From Patescibacteria group bacterium (GTDB taxonomy: Bacteria > Patescibacteriota > Microgenomatia > UBA1406 > GWC2-37-13), in NCBI GenBank assembly GCA_026004455.1, contig BPJE01000003.1:62001-126000 (forward strand): DNA of 64,000 bases, given 5' to 3'. Positions 27,042 to 36,994 of this stretch are shown one piece after another. The translations under genes and the position numbers were made by a program. Each line of letters opens with the position of its first letter. Position 1 is the first letter of the stretch. The notes under the pieces were generated by a model that saw only the letters and a program-made list of their open reading frames with translations, ran no database searches and was not told the origin of the DNA.

Positions 27042-28518
27042 TGATTTTTTAAAAAAAGCAGAAAAAATTATTGAATTAACAAAAGAAGATCAAGTAAAAG
27101 AGTATGGGGAAGTTTACGAAGTAAAAGATGGGGTAGCCTTGATTACCGGATTAACTAATATTAGTTTTGGTGAAGTTGTCCAATTTGAAAATGGTATTAA
27201 AGGATATGTTATCGATATTGATGTTGATAAAATTGGAGTAATTGTTTTAGGTGATTATTTAGGTATAAAATCAGGAGATAAAGTATATGGACTAAATTAT
27301 ATTTTATCAATACCAGTATCTGATGAGATGATTGGTCGAGTGGTTAATGCCTTAGGTGAGCCAATTGATGGAGAAAGTGATTTTAAAAATACCAAGTTAT
27401 ATCCTGTTGAAAAAATTGCTCCTGGAGTAATAAAAAGAAAATCAGTTGACACACCAATTCAAACTGGTTTAAAAGTAATTGATGCTTTGATTCCTATTGG
27501 TCGTGGTCAAAGAGAATTAATTATTGGTGATAGGGGTACGGGAAAAACTACTTTAGCAATTGATACAATTATTAATCAAAAAGATCAAGATGTAATTTGT
27601 ATTTATTGTGCTATTGGTCAAAGAAATTCTAAAATTGCTGCTGTAATTGAAACATTAAAGGAAAATGATGCTTTAAATCATACAATAGTTGTTTCTGCTT
27701 CAGCAACTGATTCAGTATCACTACAATATTTAGCTCCATATTCAGCAACAGCTATTGGTGAATATTTTATGGATAAAGGAAAAGACGTTTTGATAGTTTA
27801 TGATGATTTGTCAAAACATGCTTGGGCTTATAGACAAATTTCATTAATTTTACGTCGTCCAGCAGGTCGTGAGGCTTATCCTGGTGATGTTTTTTATCTT
27901 CATTCAAGACTTTTAGAAAGAGCTTGTAGGATGGATCAAAAATACGGTGGAGGTTCAATAACGGCTTTGCCAATTATTGAGACTCTTGAGGGAGATTTAT
28001 CAACTTATATTCCAACTAATGTTATCTCAATTACTGACGGACAAATATTTTTAGAAACTGATTTATTTAATTCTGGGATTCGACCAGCAGTCAATATTGG
28101 TTTATCAGTTTCTCGTGTTGGCGGCGCTGCTCAAACTAAAGCAATGAAAAAAGTCGCTAGTAAACTAAAACTTGATTTAGCTCAGTATCGGGAAATGGCA
28201 GCTTTTTCTCAATTTGAAAGCGAACTTGATGAACAAACTAAAAACTTTTTAAATCGTGGCGCAAGATTAACCCAAATATTAATTCAAGATAAAAATAATC
28301 CTTATTCTTTAGCGCAACAAGTAGCGGTCATTTATGCTGCTGCTAATGGCTTGCTTGATCAATTTTCAGTAAGTGATATTAAAAAAGTTGAAGAAAAGAT
28401 AGTCAATTATTTAAATGTTAATGGTAAAAAATGGTTGGAAAAAGTTAATAAAAATAAAACTTTTGATGAAAAAGATGAGGCAGAGTTAAAAAAATTAATC
28501 AATGAGGCAATATTATGA
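27028..28518 (+). CDS. atpA: ATP synthase F1 subunit alpha
   Basis: Protein of 496 residues, non-catalytic nucleotide-binding subunit of F1. P-loop GDRGTGKTT at about 168-176; [18 protein letters not shown]; the visual signature [17 protein letters not shown] provides the Arg finger (SVSRVGG) to beta. [41 protein letters not shown] is fully conserved. The N-terminal helix is short but present. The last codons overlap the atpG start by 4 bases (ATGA type), pointing to translational coupling. Confidence 0.97.
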   Translation: MNKFDDFLKKAEKIIELTKEDQVKEYGEVYEVKDGVALITGLTNISFGEVVQFENGIKGYVIDIDVDKIGVIVLGDYLGIKSGDKVYGLNYILSIPVSDEMIGRVVNALGEPIDGESDFKNTKLYPVEKIAPGVIKRKSVDTPIQTGLKVIDALIPIGRGQRELIIGDRGTGKTTLAIDTIINQKDQDVICIYCAIGQRNSKIAAVIETLKENDALNHTIVVSASATDSVSLQYLAPYSATAIGEYFMDKGKDVLIVYDDLSKHAWAYRQISLILRRPAGREAYPGDVFYLHSRLLERACRMDQKYGGGSITALPIIETLEGDLSTYIPTNVISITDGQIFLETDLFNSGIRPAVNIGLSVSRVGGAAQTKAMKKVASKLKLDLAQYREMAAFSQFESELDEQTKNFLNRGARLTQILIQDKNNPYSLAQQVAVIYAAANGLLDQFSVSDIKKVEEKIVNYLNVNGKKWLEKVNKNKTFDEKDEAELKKLINEAIL

Positions 28519-29369
28519 ATTTAAGAATTTTAAGAAAAAAAATTAAATCAATTGCTAATGTTAAAAAAATAACTCGAGCAATGCAACTTGTATCAGCTGT
28601 TAAAATGAAAAAAGCTCAACAAGAAGCAATTGAGACTATACCGTATCGAACTTTCTTAGAAAAAATAATTTTAAAATCTATGTCTCAAGTTGATAAAGCT
28701 CATTCACCTTTATTATCATCAAAAACTAATAATAATAAATATCTCTATATTGTTATTTCATCAAATAAAGGATTATGTGGTTTTTTTAATTTTAGTATTT
28801 TTAAATTTATTAATAATCAGATTGATTTAAAAAATAGTGAATTTATTGTTTTAGGTAAAAAAGCAGCTAATTTTATTAGTAAAATTGGTGGAAAAATTAT
28901 TGCTGATTTTTCTACTATTAATTTTAATAATGCTGTTTCACCAATTTTTACTGAATCTTTAAAAAAATTTTTAATAGGTGATTATGAAATGGTGTTTTTA
29001 ATATATAACCATTTTATTAGTGCGACTAAATTTGAAACAATAAAAACACAGCTTTTACCAACAACTATTTCTTATATAAAAAAAGTCGAAACTAAAGAAA
29101 AAATAAACGAATATTTGATTGAACCTGATCCAAAAACTGTTATTGATGAAGTATTAAAAAATTTAATTGAAGAAAAAATTAGAGGAGCAATTATTGAATC
29201 ACAAGCAGCTGAACATTCAGCAAGAATGTTGGCAATGAAAAATGCCACAGACAATGCTGGAGAAATTATTTATAATTTAACTCTTTTAAGAAATAAAGTA
29301 AGACAAGAAAAAATCACTAATGAACTTTTAGATATGGTTTCGGCTAAGATATCAGTAGAAAGTAATTAA
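28515..29369 (+). CDS. atpG: ATP synthase F1 subunit gamma
   Basis: Central-stalk protein of 284 residues. The N-terminal helix [35 protein letters not shown] and the C-terminal helix [50 protein letters not shown] form the rotating coiled coil; [11 protein letters not shown] is the conserved Rossmann-like start (usually SD-GLCG-FN). The stop is followed by a 38-base gap with a TATAAT at 29385-29390, a possible extra promoter for atpD-atpC. Confidence 0.95.
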   Translation: MNLRILRKKIKSIANVKKITRAMQLVSAVKMKKAQQEAIETIPYRTFLEKIILKSMSQVDKAHSPLLSSKTNNNKYLYIVISSNKGLCGFFNFSIFKFINNQIDLKNSEFIVLGKKAANFISKIGGKIIADFSTINFNNAVSPIFTESLKKFLIGDYEMVFLIYNHFISATKFETIKTQLLPTTISYIKKVETKEKINEYLIEPDPKTVIDEVLKNLIEEKIRGAIIESQAAEHSARMLAMKNATDNAGEIIYNLTLLRNKVRQEKITNELLDMVSAKISVESN

Positions 29370-29401
29370 GGGAGATTAAAAATTTATAATTTTTTAGATA
29401 A

Positions 29402-30778
<1,377 letters not shown>

Positions 30779-30795
30779 TTTTATAGATAATTTTC

Positions 30796-31203
30796 ATGTT
30801 ACATTTAAAAATAATTACCCCAAAAAAAGTTGTTTTTGAAAAAGATGTTAATTCAGTTACTGTTCCAGCAGCTGATGGTGAAATTACTATTTTGCCTCGT
30901 CATTCTAATTTATTTTCACTTCTTAAAGAAGGTATTATTAAAGTAAAATCAGGAGGTGATGAGGATTATTTTTCAATTGGTGCTGGATATGTAGAAACTG
31001 ATGGAAAAGAAGTAATAATATTGGTTTCTCGAGCTTATGGTCAAGATGAAATCGATGAAAAATTGATTAATGAAGCAATAAATGAAGCGCAAAAATTATT
31101 ATCTCAAGCTTCTGATGAAAAAAGTCGTCAGGCTGCTATATCAATGATGCGTCGTGCTATCATTGACTCAAAACTTCTTAAAAAAAGAAAGAGTATAAGA
31201 TAA
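30796..31203 (+). CDS. atpC: ATP synthase F1 subunit epsilon
   Basis: Protein of 135 residues at the foot of the central stalk, coupling gamma to the c-ring and able to inhibit ATP hydrolysis. MLHLKIITPKKVVFEKDVNSVTVPAADGEITILPRHSNLFSLLKEGIIKV is the beta-sandwich signature, and the tail EAINEAQKLLSQASDEKSRQAAISMMRRAIIDSKLLKKRK is the two-helix regulatory domain. It is the last gene of the nine-gene operon that starts at 24967. Confidence 0.93.
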   Translation: MLHLKIITPKKVVFEKDVNSVTVPAADGEITILPRHSNLFSLLKEGIIKVKSGGDEDYFSIGAGYVETDGKEVIILVSRAYGQDEIDEKLINEAINEAQKLLSQASDEKSRQAAISMMRRAIIDSKLLKKRKSIR

Positions 31204-31299
31204 TGAATAATTACATAGTTTTTTTATTTTTTTAGTTTTTCAAACATCTAGTGAATTTGACATTTAAGTTTTGACTTTTATTTTATATACTTTTTAAAT

Positions 31300-33312
31300 A
31301 TGGCATTAATTATTGTTGAGTCACCTACTAAAGCAAGGACATTTAATCGAATACTTCAAGGAAAAGACTACTTTGTTTTTGCTACAATGGGTCATTTTCG
31401 TGATCTTCCAAAAAATAGACTAGCAATTGATTATGAAAATAATTTCAAACCTGAATATGAATTAATTCCCTCAAAGAAAAAAATTATTGAAAAAATTAAA
31501 CAATTAGCTAAAGAAAATAATGAAGTCATTATTGCCACAGATCCTGATCGTGAAGGAGAATCAATTGGCTATCATGTTGCTTATATTTTAAATCAAGTTG
31601 ATGAAAATTGGCCAGAAATAACTTTAAAAAATCAAAATTTAAAAAGAATTGTCTTTCATGAGATTACTCAATCAGCATTAATGGAAGCTTTAAAAAATCC
31701 GGAAAAAATCAGAATTAATTTAGTTAAAGCGCAAATGTCAAGAAGAATTTTAGATCGAATTGTTGGTTATGAGTTGTCACCAATTTTATGGAAAAAAATT
31801 GGTAAAAATTGGTTATCTGCCGGAAGAGTGCAAACAGTAGCTTTAAGATTAGTAGTTGAAAGAGAGAAAGAAATCAATAATTTTATAAAAGAAAATTATT
31901 ATCAGATATATGCTTTTTTTGATTTTGATAAAGATTTAAAAATAAAGTTAATATCAAAAGATAATCAGTCTTATGAAAATAAAATCACATTAAATCTTTT
32001 TGCTGGAAATTATCAATATGTAAAAACAAATATTAATGATAAAAATATTAATGAAATTAAAAATGATTTATTAACTGATGAGTTTTTTGTTGATGATATT
32101 GAGGAAACAATTCAAAAACGTTATCCACCACCTCCTTTTACCACCTCGCTTCTTCAACAAGAAGCTTTTAATCGATTTGGTTTTTCTTCAAAACTAACAA
32201 TGAGCTTAGCACAATCTTTATATGAAAATGGTTTGATAACTTATCATCGTACCGATTCTTTTAACTTATCAACTTATTTTGTTTTTAAAGCGAGAGACTA
32301 TATAAAAGAAAAATATGGAGAAAAATATCTTCCGGAAAAACCACGCGGTTATAAAACTAAAAGTCGTTTAGCTCAAGAAGCTCATGAGGCTATTAGACCA
32401 ACAAAGCTTGAATCTAATCCTAAACTTGAAAGATTATCTACTAATCACAAAAAACTTTATCAATTAATATTTAATCGAGCTTTAGCAACACAAATGAAAG
32501 AAGCAGAAATAAAAGTATTAACAATAAAAATCAGATCAAAGAAAAATTATTTATTTGAAGGAAAAAAAGAAAATATTATTTTTGATGGATTTTTAAAACT
32601 TTATCGTGACATTGAATTAAATAATAAAAATTTTAATTTTAATGTTAAACCAAATGATAAAGTTAATCTTTTAAATTTAAATGAAGAGGTTAATACAACT
32701 AATCCACCTCCAAGATATACTGAAGCCTCATTAATTAAAACTTTAGAAGAAAAAGGTATTGGTCGACCATCAACCTATGCTTCAATAATCTCTTTAATTC
32801 AAACAAAAAGTTATCTTGAAAAACAAGGTCGCTATTTTATTCCAACAAATTTAGGACTTGCTATTTCAGATTATTTATCAGAAAAATTTCCACAAATTTT
32901 TAGTTTAGATTTTACTGCTTTAATGGAAGAAGATCTTGATCAGATTGCTGAAGATCAAAAAGAGCCGCTGGAAGTATTAAAAGAATTTTATCAACCATTT
33001 ATAAGTCTTTTAAATGCTGAAAAAGAAAATAAAAATATGATTGAAGTTAAGGAAGAAGAAGTGGGTATTTGTCCTCAATGTCAAGGAAAATTAGTAATTA
33101 AAAACTCAAAATTTGGTAAATTTATTGCTTGTTCTAATTATCCAAAATGCAAATATACAAAATCAATTGTCAAAACTGTTGCTAATAAAAAATGTCCTTT
33201 ATGTGGTGGTGATATTGTAATTAAATATACTAAAAATAAAAAAAAGTTTTTTGGCTGCTCTAATTACCCAAAATGTAATTATCAAGAATGGAACTATAAA
33301 AAATTGACCTAA
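31300..33312 (+). CDS. topA: DNA topoisomerase I
   Basis: Type IA topoisomerase of 670 residues that relaxes negative supercoils. The Toprim domain starts at residue 1 (ALIIVESPTKARTFNRIL; ATDPDREGESIGYH). The active-site Tyr315 lies in NGLITYHRTDS. ARRPT-like TOPRIM partner residues occur in EAHEAIRPT, and GIGRPSTYASII closes the core. Two C-terminal zinc ribbons, CPQC...CSNYPKC and CPLC...CSNYPKC, bind DNA. A TATACT box at 31286-31291 implies a leaderless message. Hairpin repeat A follows the stop by 8 bases. Confidence 0.96.
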   Translation: MALIIVESPTKARTFNRILQGKDYFVFATMGHFRDLPKNRLAIDYENNFKPEYELIPSKKKIIEKIKQLAKENNEVIIATDPDREGESIGYHVAYILNQVDENWPEITLKNQNLKRIVFHEITQSALMEALKNPEKIRINLVKAQMSRRILDRIVGYELSPILWKKIGKNWLSAGRVQTVALRLVVEREKEINNFIKENYYQIYAFFDFDKDLKIKLISKDNQSYENKITLNLFAGNYQYVKTNINDKNINEIKNDLLTDEFFVDDIEETIQKRYPPPPFTTSLLQQEAFNRFGFSSKLTMSLAQSLYENGLITYHRTDSFNLSTYFVFKARDYIKEKYGEKYLPEKPRGYKTKSRLAQEAHEAIRPTKLESNPKLERLSTNHKKLYQLIFNRALATQMKEAEIKVLTIKIRSKKNYLFEGKKENIIFDGFLKLYRDIELNNKNFNFNVKPNDKVNLLNLNEEVNTTNPPPRYTEASLIKTLEEKGIGRPSTYASIISLIQTKSYLEKQGRYFIPTNLGLAISDYLSEKFPQIFSLDFTALMEEDLDQIAEDQKEPLEVLKEFYQPFISLLNAEKENKNMIEVKEEEVGICPQCQGKLVIKNSKFGKFIACSNYPKCKYTKSIVKTVANKKCPLCGGDIVIKYTKNKKKFFGCSNYPKCNYQEWNYKKLT

Positions 33313-33319
33313 TTATATT

Positions 33320-33360
33320 AAGGACAGAACCTTTTTTTCAAAAAGGTTCTGTCCTTTTTA
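33320..33360 (+). terminator. Hairpin repeat A, copy 3, as topA terminator
   Basis: Perfect 17-bp stem with TTC loop (33320-33356) followed by a T-run, 8 bases after topA. It is a good rho-independent terminator and is identical to the repeat at 305-341 and 6439-6475. Confidence 0.7.
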
Positions 33361-33417
33361 ATAATAAATAAACAAATAAATAAATTTTTAATCAATAATA
33401 AATAATTAAATAAATTA

Positions 33418-33500
33418 ATAAGTCAAAAGTTTTTTTAAATTTTAAATTTTTACTTTTCATTTTGACTTTTGAATTTTGAATTTTGAATTTTGATTTTTTT
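33418..33500. repeat. Heptad array upstream of pyrG
   Basis: AAGTCAAAAG on the left and TTTTGACTTTTGAATTTTGAATTTTGA units on the right form an inverted, AT-rich array. No gene is seen in the spacer. Confidence 0.6.
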
Positions 33501-33514
33501 CATTTTATATTTGT

Positions 33515-33520
33515 TATAAT
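33515..33520 (+). promoter_or_regulatory. pyrG -10 box
   Basis: TATAAT in TTGTTATAATTATTTAAC, 8 nt before the ATG at 33529. Nearly the same string precedes pheS (57.42 kb). Confidence 0.5.
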
Positions 33521-33528
33521 TATTTAAC

Positions 33529-35148
33529 ATGAAATATATTTTTATATCCGGTGGGGTAATTTCAGGAATTGGTAAGGGAATTACTTCTGCCTCGATCGCT
33601 CTTCTTTTAAAAAAAGCTGGTTATAAAATTGCTTCCTTAAAATTTGAAAACTATTTAAATCTTGATGCGGGAACTATCAATCCGATTGAACATGGAGATG
33701 TGTTTTTATGTGAAGACGGTACTGAGGCTGATATGGATATTGGTACTTATGAAAAATTTTTAGGCGAGGAAATGGGTAAGGACAACTTTGTTACTATGGG
33801 AAAAATCTACAAAACAGTGATTGATAAAGAAAGAAGATTCGAATATAATGGTGAAGATGTTGAAGCGATACCACATGTTACTAATGAAATAATTGAAAGA
33901 ATTCAATATTTAGGAAAAAAAAATAATGCTGACATTGTGTTAATTGAATTAGGTGGCACTGCTGGTGAGTATCAAAATGTATTTTATTATGAAGCCTCAC
34001 GTCTTCTTACTTTAAAATATCCTGGTGATGTCGTTCATATTCATGTCTCATATGTACCAACTCCAAAACATTTAGGTGAGCCAAAAACAAAACCAACTCA
34101 GCTATCAGTTCGAACTTTAAACTCAATGGGAATACAGCCTGATTTTATTGTTGCCAGAAGTGAAAATTTTTTAGACAAAAGAAGATTAGATAGATTTGCG
34201 ATTTTTTGTAATGTCCATCCAGAAAATATTATTTCCAATCCTGACACAAAGCATCCTTATGAAGTACCATTAATTTTAAATAAACAAAATTTTGCTGAAA
34301 AAATTTTAAAAAAACTTAATCTTAAAGTGAGAAAACCAAATATTAGTGACTGGGAAGAATTAGTTAAAAAAATATATCAAAAAAAAGAAAAAAAAGTAAC
34401 AATTGCTATTGTTGGCAAGTATTTTGGCACTGGTAATTATCAGCTTCGCGACTCATATGCAGCTCTATTTGATGCACTAGATCATGCCTCTTGGCAAGTA
34501 GATGTTGAACTTGATCTTAAATGGATTGATGCAGAAAAAGTAGAAAGGGAAGGGGTAGAGATTATTGGTAAACCGCAAGGAATTATTGTTCCAATTGGTT
34601 GGGGTGAAAGAGGCGCTGAAGGAATGATAAAAGCTGCCTCATACGCTCGTGAAAACAAAATTCCTTATTTAGGTTTATGTTATGGAATGCAGTTGGCTGT
34701 AGTTGCTTTTGCTCGAGATGTTTTGGGTTGGCAAGATGCTAACACTGAAGAAAATGATAAAAAAAGCAAACATAATGTTATTCATCTTATGCCAAAACAA
34801 GAAGAAATTATGAAACGTCGAGCTTATGGAGGTACAATGAGATTAGGTGGATGGGAAGCGAAAATAAAGAAAAATACTCTTGCATATGATATTTATAAAA
34901 AAGAAATTATTTCCGAAAGGCATCGACATCGATATGAATTTAATGACAAATTTGCAAAAGATTTTGAAAATGCTGGTTTGATAATTAGCGCCAGATCAGT
35001 TGTTGAAAATCTTTGCGAGATCATTGAGTTGCCAAAAAGTATTCATCCATTTTATTTTGGTATTCAAGGTCATCCAGAGTATAAATCACTCCCTTTAAAA
35101 CCTCATCCTATTTTTGTAAGATTTTTAAAAGAAGTTAAAAATAATTAA
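33529..35148 (+). CDS. pyrG: CTP synthase
   Basis: Protein of 539 residues that aminates UTP to CTP with glutamine. The synthetase domain starts KYIFISGGVISGIGKGITSASIALLLK (P-loop) and has KFENYLNLDAGTINPIEHGDVF and ELGGTAGEYQN. The class I glutaminase domain begins near residue 285 (KKVTIAIVGKYFGTGNYQLRDSYAALFDAL), with nucleophile Cys384 in GLCYGMQ and the His-Pro-Glu end GIQGHPEYKSLPLKPHP. Both catalytic centres are intact, so the cell can make CTP from UTP. It precedes rplS with its own promoter. Confidence 0.97.
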   Translation: MKYIFISGGVISGIGKGITSASIALLLKKAGYKIASLKFENYLNLDAGTINPIEHGDVFLCEDGTEADMDIGTYEKFLGEEMGKDNFVTMGKIYKTVIDKERRFEYNGEDVEAIPHVTNEIIERIQYLGKKNNADIVLIELGGTAGEYQNVFYYEASRLLTLKYPGDVVHIHVSYVPTPKHLGEPKTKPTQLSVRTLNSMGIQPDFIVARSENFLDKRRLDRFAIFCNVHPENIISNPDTKHPYEVPLILNKQNFAEKILKKLNLKVRKPNISDWEELVKKIYQKKEKKVTIAIVGKYFGTGNYQLRDSYAALFDALDHASWQVDVELDLKWIDAEKVEREGVEIIGKPQGIIVPIGWGERGAEGMIKAASYARENKIPYLGLCYGMQLAVVAFARDVLGWQDANTEENDKKSKHNVIHLMPKQEEIMKRRAYGGTMRLGGWEAKIKKNTLAYDIYKKEIISERHRHRYEFNDKFAKDFENAGLIISARSVVENLCEIIELPKSIHPFYFGIQGHPEYKSLPLKPHPIFVRFLKEVKNN

Positions 35149-35155
35149 TTTTCTC

Positions 35156-35184
35156 TTGTTAAAAATATTTTTATTATGTATAAT
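35156..35184 (+). promoter_or_regulatory. rplS promoter
   Basis: TTGTTA (35156-35161), 17-nt spacer, TATAAT (35179-35184). The rplS ATG is 6 nt further at 35191, giving a leaderless mRNA. Confidence 0.6.
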
Positions 35185-35190
35185 TAAAAA

Positions 35191-35538
35191 ATGGCAAACA
35201 CTTTAATTTATAAAGACAAAAAATTTCAGATTGGTGATACTATTTCGGTTCACTATAAAATTAAAGAAGGTGATAAAGAAAGAATTCAAATTTTTAAAGG
35301 ATTTTTAATCAAAGTTAAAGGAGATAGCGAAAATACAAAAACTTTTACTGTCAGAAAAATTAGTAAATCTGGTATTGGTGTAGAAAGAATTATTCCTGTT
35401 AACTCTCCATATATTGATGATATAGTTTTAATAAAAAAATCTACTTATAAAAAAGCTAAAGCATATTTTATCCGCAATTTATCTGATCGTGAATTAAAAA
35501 GAAAGCTATATAAAGAAAAAAATAAAAAAACATCATAA
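35191..35538 (+). CDS. rplS: 50S ribosomal protein L19
   Basis: Protein of 115 residues at the 30S-50S interface. KFQIGDTISVHYKIKEGDKERIQIFKGFLIKVKG, then TFTVRKISKSGIGVERIIPVNSPYIDDIVLIKK and KAKAYFIRNLSDRELKRKLYKEK match L19 throughout (F-GDTV-V...R-Q-FEG; G-GVER-FP-hsP; kaklyYLR). The YraN-like gene follows after 8 bases. Confidence 0.95.
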   Translation: MANTLIYKDKKFQIGDTISVHYKIKEGDKERIQIFKGFLIKVKGDSENTKTFTVRKISKSGIGVERIIPVNSPYIDDIVLIKKSTYKKAKAYFIRNLSDRELKRKLYKEKNKKTS

Positions 35539-35546
35539 AATATAAA

Positions 35547-35903
35547 ATGAGCCTATATAAAAAAAATTTAGGCAAAATTGGAGAAAACCTTGCATCTGTC
35601 TATCTTCAAAATAATGGTTTTAAAATTTTAAAGAAAAATTTTCAAACAAAATTAGGTGAAATTGATATTATCGCTTTTAAAGATAAAACACTATATTTTA
35701 TTGAGGTAAAAACAAGATCCAACTTGAAAAAAGGCGCTCCTTATGAGGCGGTTAATAAATATAAAATTGATCATATTATAAAAGCAAGCAATTTTTTTAT
35801 ATTGAAATCTAAATTTAAAGACTATAAAATGAAAATAGTAGTAATTTCGATTATTATTAATAATGAAAAACAAATTATAAATTTTTATGATGACCTAATG
35901 TAA
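35547..35903 (+). CDS. YraN/UPF0102 family protein, endonuclease-like
   Basis: Protein of 118 residues with a PD-(D/E)XK-like nuclease fold. KIGENLASVYLQNNGFKILKKNFQTKLGEIDIIAFKDKTLYFIEVKTRSNLKKGAPYEAV contains the G-E-AA-YL start, the GEIDII motif and the E-V-K catalytic triplet characteristic of UPF0102. Its exact role is unknown; members are often linked with recombination or RNase HII genes. The stop codon TAA overlaps the strong SD of the next gene, indicating translational coupling. Confidence 0.85.
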   Translation: MSLYKKNLGKIGENLASVYLQNNGFKILKKNFQTKLGEIDIIAFKDKTLYFIEVKTRSNLKKGAPYEAVNKYKIDHIIKASNFFILKSKFKDYKMKIVVISIIINNEKQIINFYDDLM

Positions 35904-35908
35904 GGAGG
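35902..35908 (+). promoter_or_regulatory. Strong Shine-Dalgarno sequence of the TM-helix protein gene
   Basis: AAGGAGG, 11 nt before the ATG at 35920, overlapping the stop codon of the upstream gene. It favours the ATG over a GTG at 35908 that lies inside the SD itself. Confidence 0.7.
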
Positions 35909-35919
35909 TGATAAAAAAA

Positions 35920-36573
35920 ATGGTCGATATTATTAATGTTGTTTTAGTCAATTTTTTTAAACAAGTAGGAAGTTTTTTACCTAATCTTTTTGCTGGAATA
36001 CTAATGCTTTTAATTGGTTTTTTAATTGGTAATATTGTTAAGCATCTTTTATTAACTTTATTTGGATTTTTAAGAGTTGATGATCTTTTTCATAAAGTAA
36101 AACTGATGCAAAAAGGTCAACTAAAAATGTGGATAGAGATTTTAACTGAGGTTTTTAAATGGATGCTTATTGTTGTTTTTTTAATTCCAACACTTGAGAT
36201 TTGGGGATTATCAAGAGCGACCAGTGTTTTAAACGATCTTTTATATTATCTTCCAAACGTCATTGTTGCTGTAATTATTGCTTTTATTGGTTTATTAGCA
36301 GGAAATTTAACAGAAGATTTGGTTAAACATAGTGTTAAAACATTAGGATCAAAATCAGCCTCAGCTTTAGCAGTTTTTGCTAAATGGACAATCAATTTCT
36401 TTACTATTTTAGTTGTTTTAAATCAACTTGGGGTTGCTCAAGATTTAGTAAGAATTTTATTTACAGGGATTGTGGCGATGTTAGCTTTAGCTGGAGGTTT
36501 AGCTTTTGGTTTAGGAGGAAAAGATGTTGCTAAAGAATTGTTAGAAAGCTTAAAGAAAAAACTTGAAGGATAA
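35920..36573 (+). CDS. MscS-related TM-helix membrane protein
   Basis: Protein of 217 residues with four or five membrane helices and an internal repeat: NLFAGILMLLIGFLIGNIVKHLL and NVIVAVIIAFIGLLAGNLTEDLV are the 'conserved TM helix' modules found upstream of MscS channels, and the end GIVAMLALAGGLAFGLGGKDVAKELLESLKKKLEG resembles the pore-lining TM3 of MscS (AGGLAFGLGG). The beta-domain of MscS is absent, so it may be a minimal channel or a membrane-tension protein. It is followed by a strong terminator. Confidence 0.7.
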   Translation: MVDIINVVLVNFFKQVGSFLPNLFAGILMLLIGFLIGNIVKHLLLTLFGFLRVDDLFHKVKLMQKGQLKMWIEILTEVFKWMLIVVFLIPTLEIWGLSRATSVLNDLLYYLPNVIVAVIIAFIGLLAGNLTEDLVKHSVKTLGSKSASALAVFAKWTINFFTILVVLNQLGVAQDLVRILFTGIVAMLALAGGLAFGLGGKDVAKELLESLKKKLEG

Positions 36574-36587
36574 AATTAAAATTTAAG

Positions 36588-36627
36588 AAAACCTATTCTT
36601 AAAATAATAAGGATAGGTTTTCTTTTT
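36588..36627 (+). terminator. Rho-independent terminator
   Basis: 13-bp stem AAAACCTATTCTT / AAGGATAGGTTTT (one G-T pair) with an 8-nt loop, then CTTTTT. It lies 15 bases after the TM-helix gene and before the tRNA cluster. Confidence 0.85.
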
Positions 36628-36633
36628 ATATGT

Positions 36634-36639
36634 TATAAT
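36634..36639 (+). promoter_or_regulatory. -10 box of the Glu-Leu-Thr tRNA cluster
   Basis: TATAAT in ATGTTATAATATT, 14 nt before tRNA-Glu, directly after the terminator. Confidence 0.5.
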
Positions 36640-36653
36640 ATTTAAAAGATAAA

Positions 36654-36727
36654 GGTCCCGTCGTCTAGCGGCCTAGGACATCTGGTTTTCAGCCAGAGAA
36701 TCAGGGGTTCGAATCCCCTCGGGATCA
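36654..36727 (+). tRNA. tRNA-Glu (anticodon TTC)
   Basis: Acceptor GGTCCCG/CGGGATC, anticodon stem TCTGG/CCAGA with loop TTTTCAG, T arm AGGGG-TTCGAAT-CCCCT, discriminator A. CCA is not encoded. Confidence 0.95.
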
Positions 36728-36736
36728 CAAAAGGTT

Positions 36737-36821
36737 GCCTGGGTGGCGGAATTGGCATACGCGCAGGACTTAAAATCCTGTGGCTGCATAAGCCGTGAGG
36801 GTTCGAGTCCCTCCTCAGGCA
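36737..36821 (+). tRNA. tRNA-Leu (anticodon TAA)
   Basis: Class II tRNA with a long variable arm (GGCTGCATAAGCC). Acceptor GCCTGGG/CTCAGGC, anticodon stem CAGGA/TCCTG with loop CTTAAAA, T arm GAGGG-TTCGAGT-CCCTC, discriminator A. CCA is not encoded (next bases CTC). Confidence 0.95.
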
Positions 36822-36839
36822 CTCCATTTATAAAAAAAT

Positions 36840-36911
36840 GCCTGCTTAACTCAGCGGTAGAGTAGCTGTTTTGTAAACAGCAAGTCCGCGGTTCGAATCC
36901 GCGAGCAGGCT
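36840..36911 (+). tRNA. tRNA-Thr (anticodon TGT)
   Basis: Acceptor GCCTGCT/AGCAGGC, anticodon stem GCTGT/ACAGC with loop TTTGTAA, T arm CGCGG-TTCGAAT-CCGCG, discriminator T. CCA is not encoded. Together with tRNA-Thr(CGT) at 16.75 kb it covers part of the Thr box. Confidence 0.95.
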
Positions 36912-36957
36912 CAAATTTTATTATAAACTTCAAAATATTCTTCATAAATTTATATCA

Positions 36958-36986
36958 TTGACACTCACTATTGATTTGTTTATCAT
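36958..36986 (+). promoter_or_regulatory. ppsA promoter
   Basis: Consensus TTGACA (36958-36963), 17-nt spacer, TATCAT (36981-36986). The ATG at 36995 follows 8 nt later, so the mRNA is probably leaderless. Confidence 0.65.
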
Positions 36987-36994
36987 AAAATTAT

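Noticed and set aside
36640-36945. Minus-strand frames opposite the tRNA-Glu/Leu/Thr cluster
   Set aside because: They are translations of tRNA complements and carry no independent signal.
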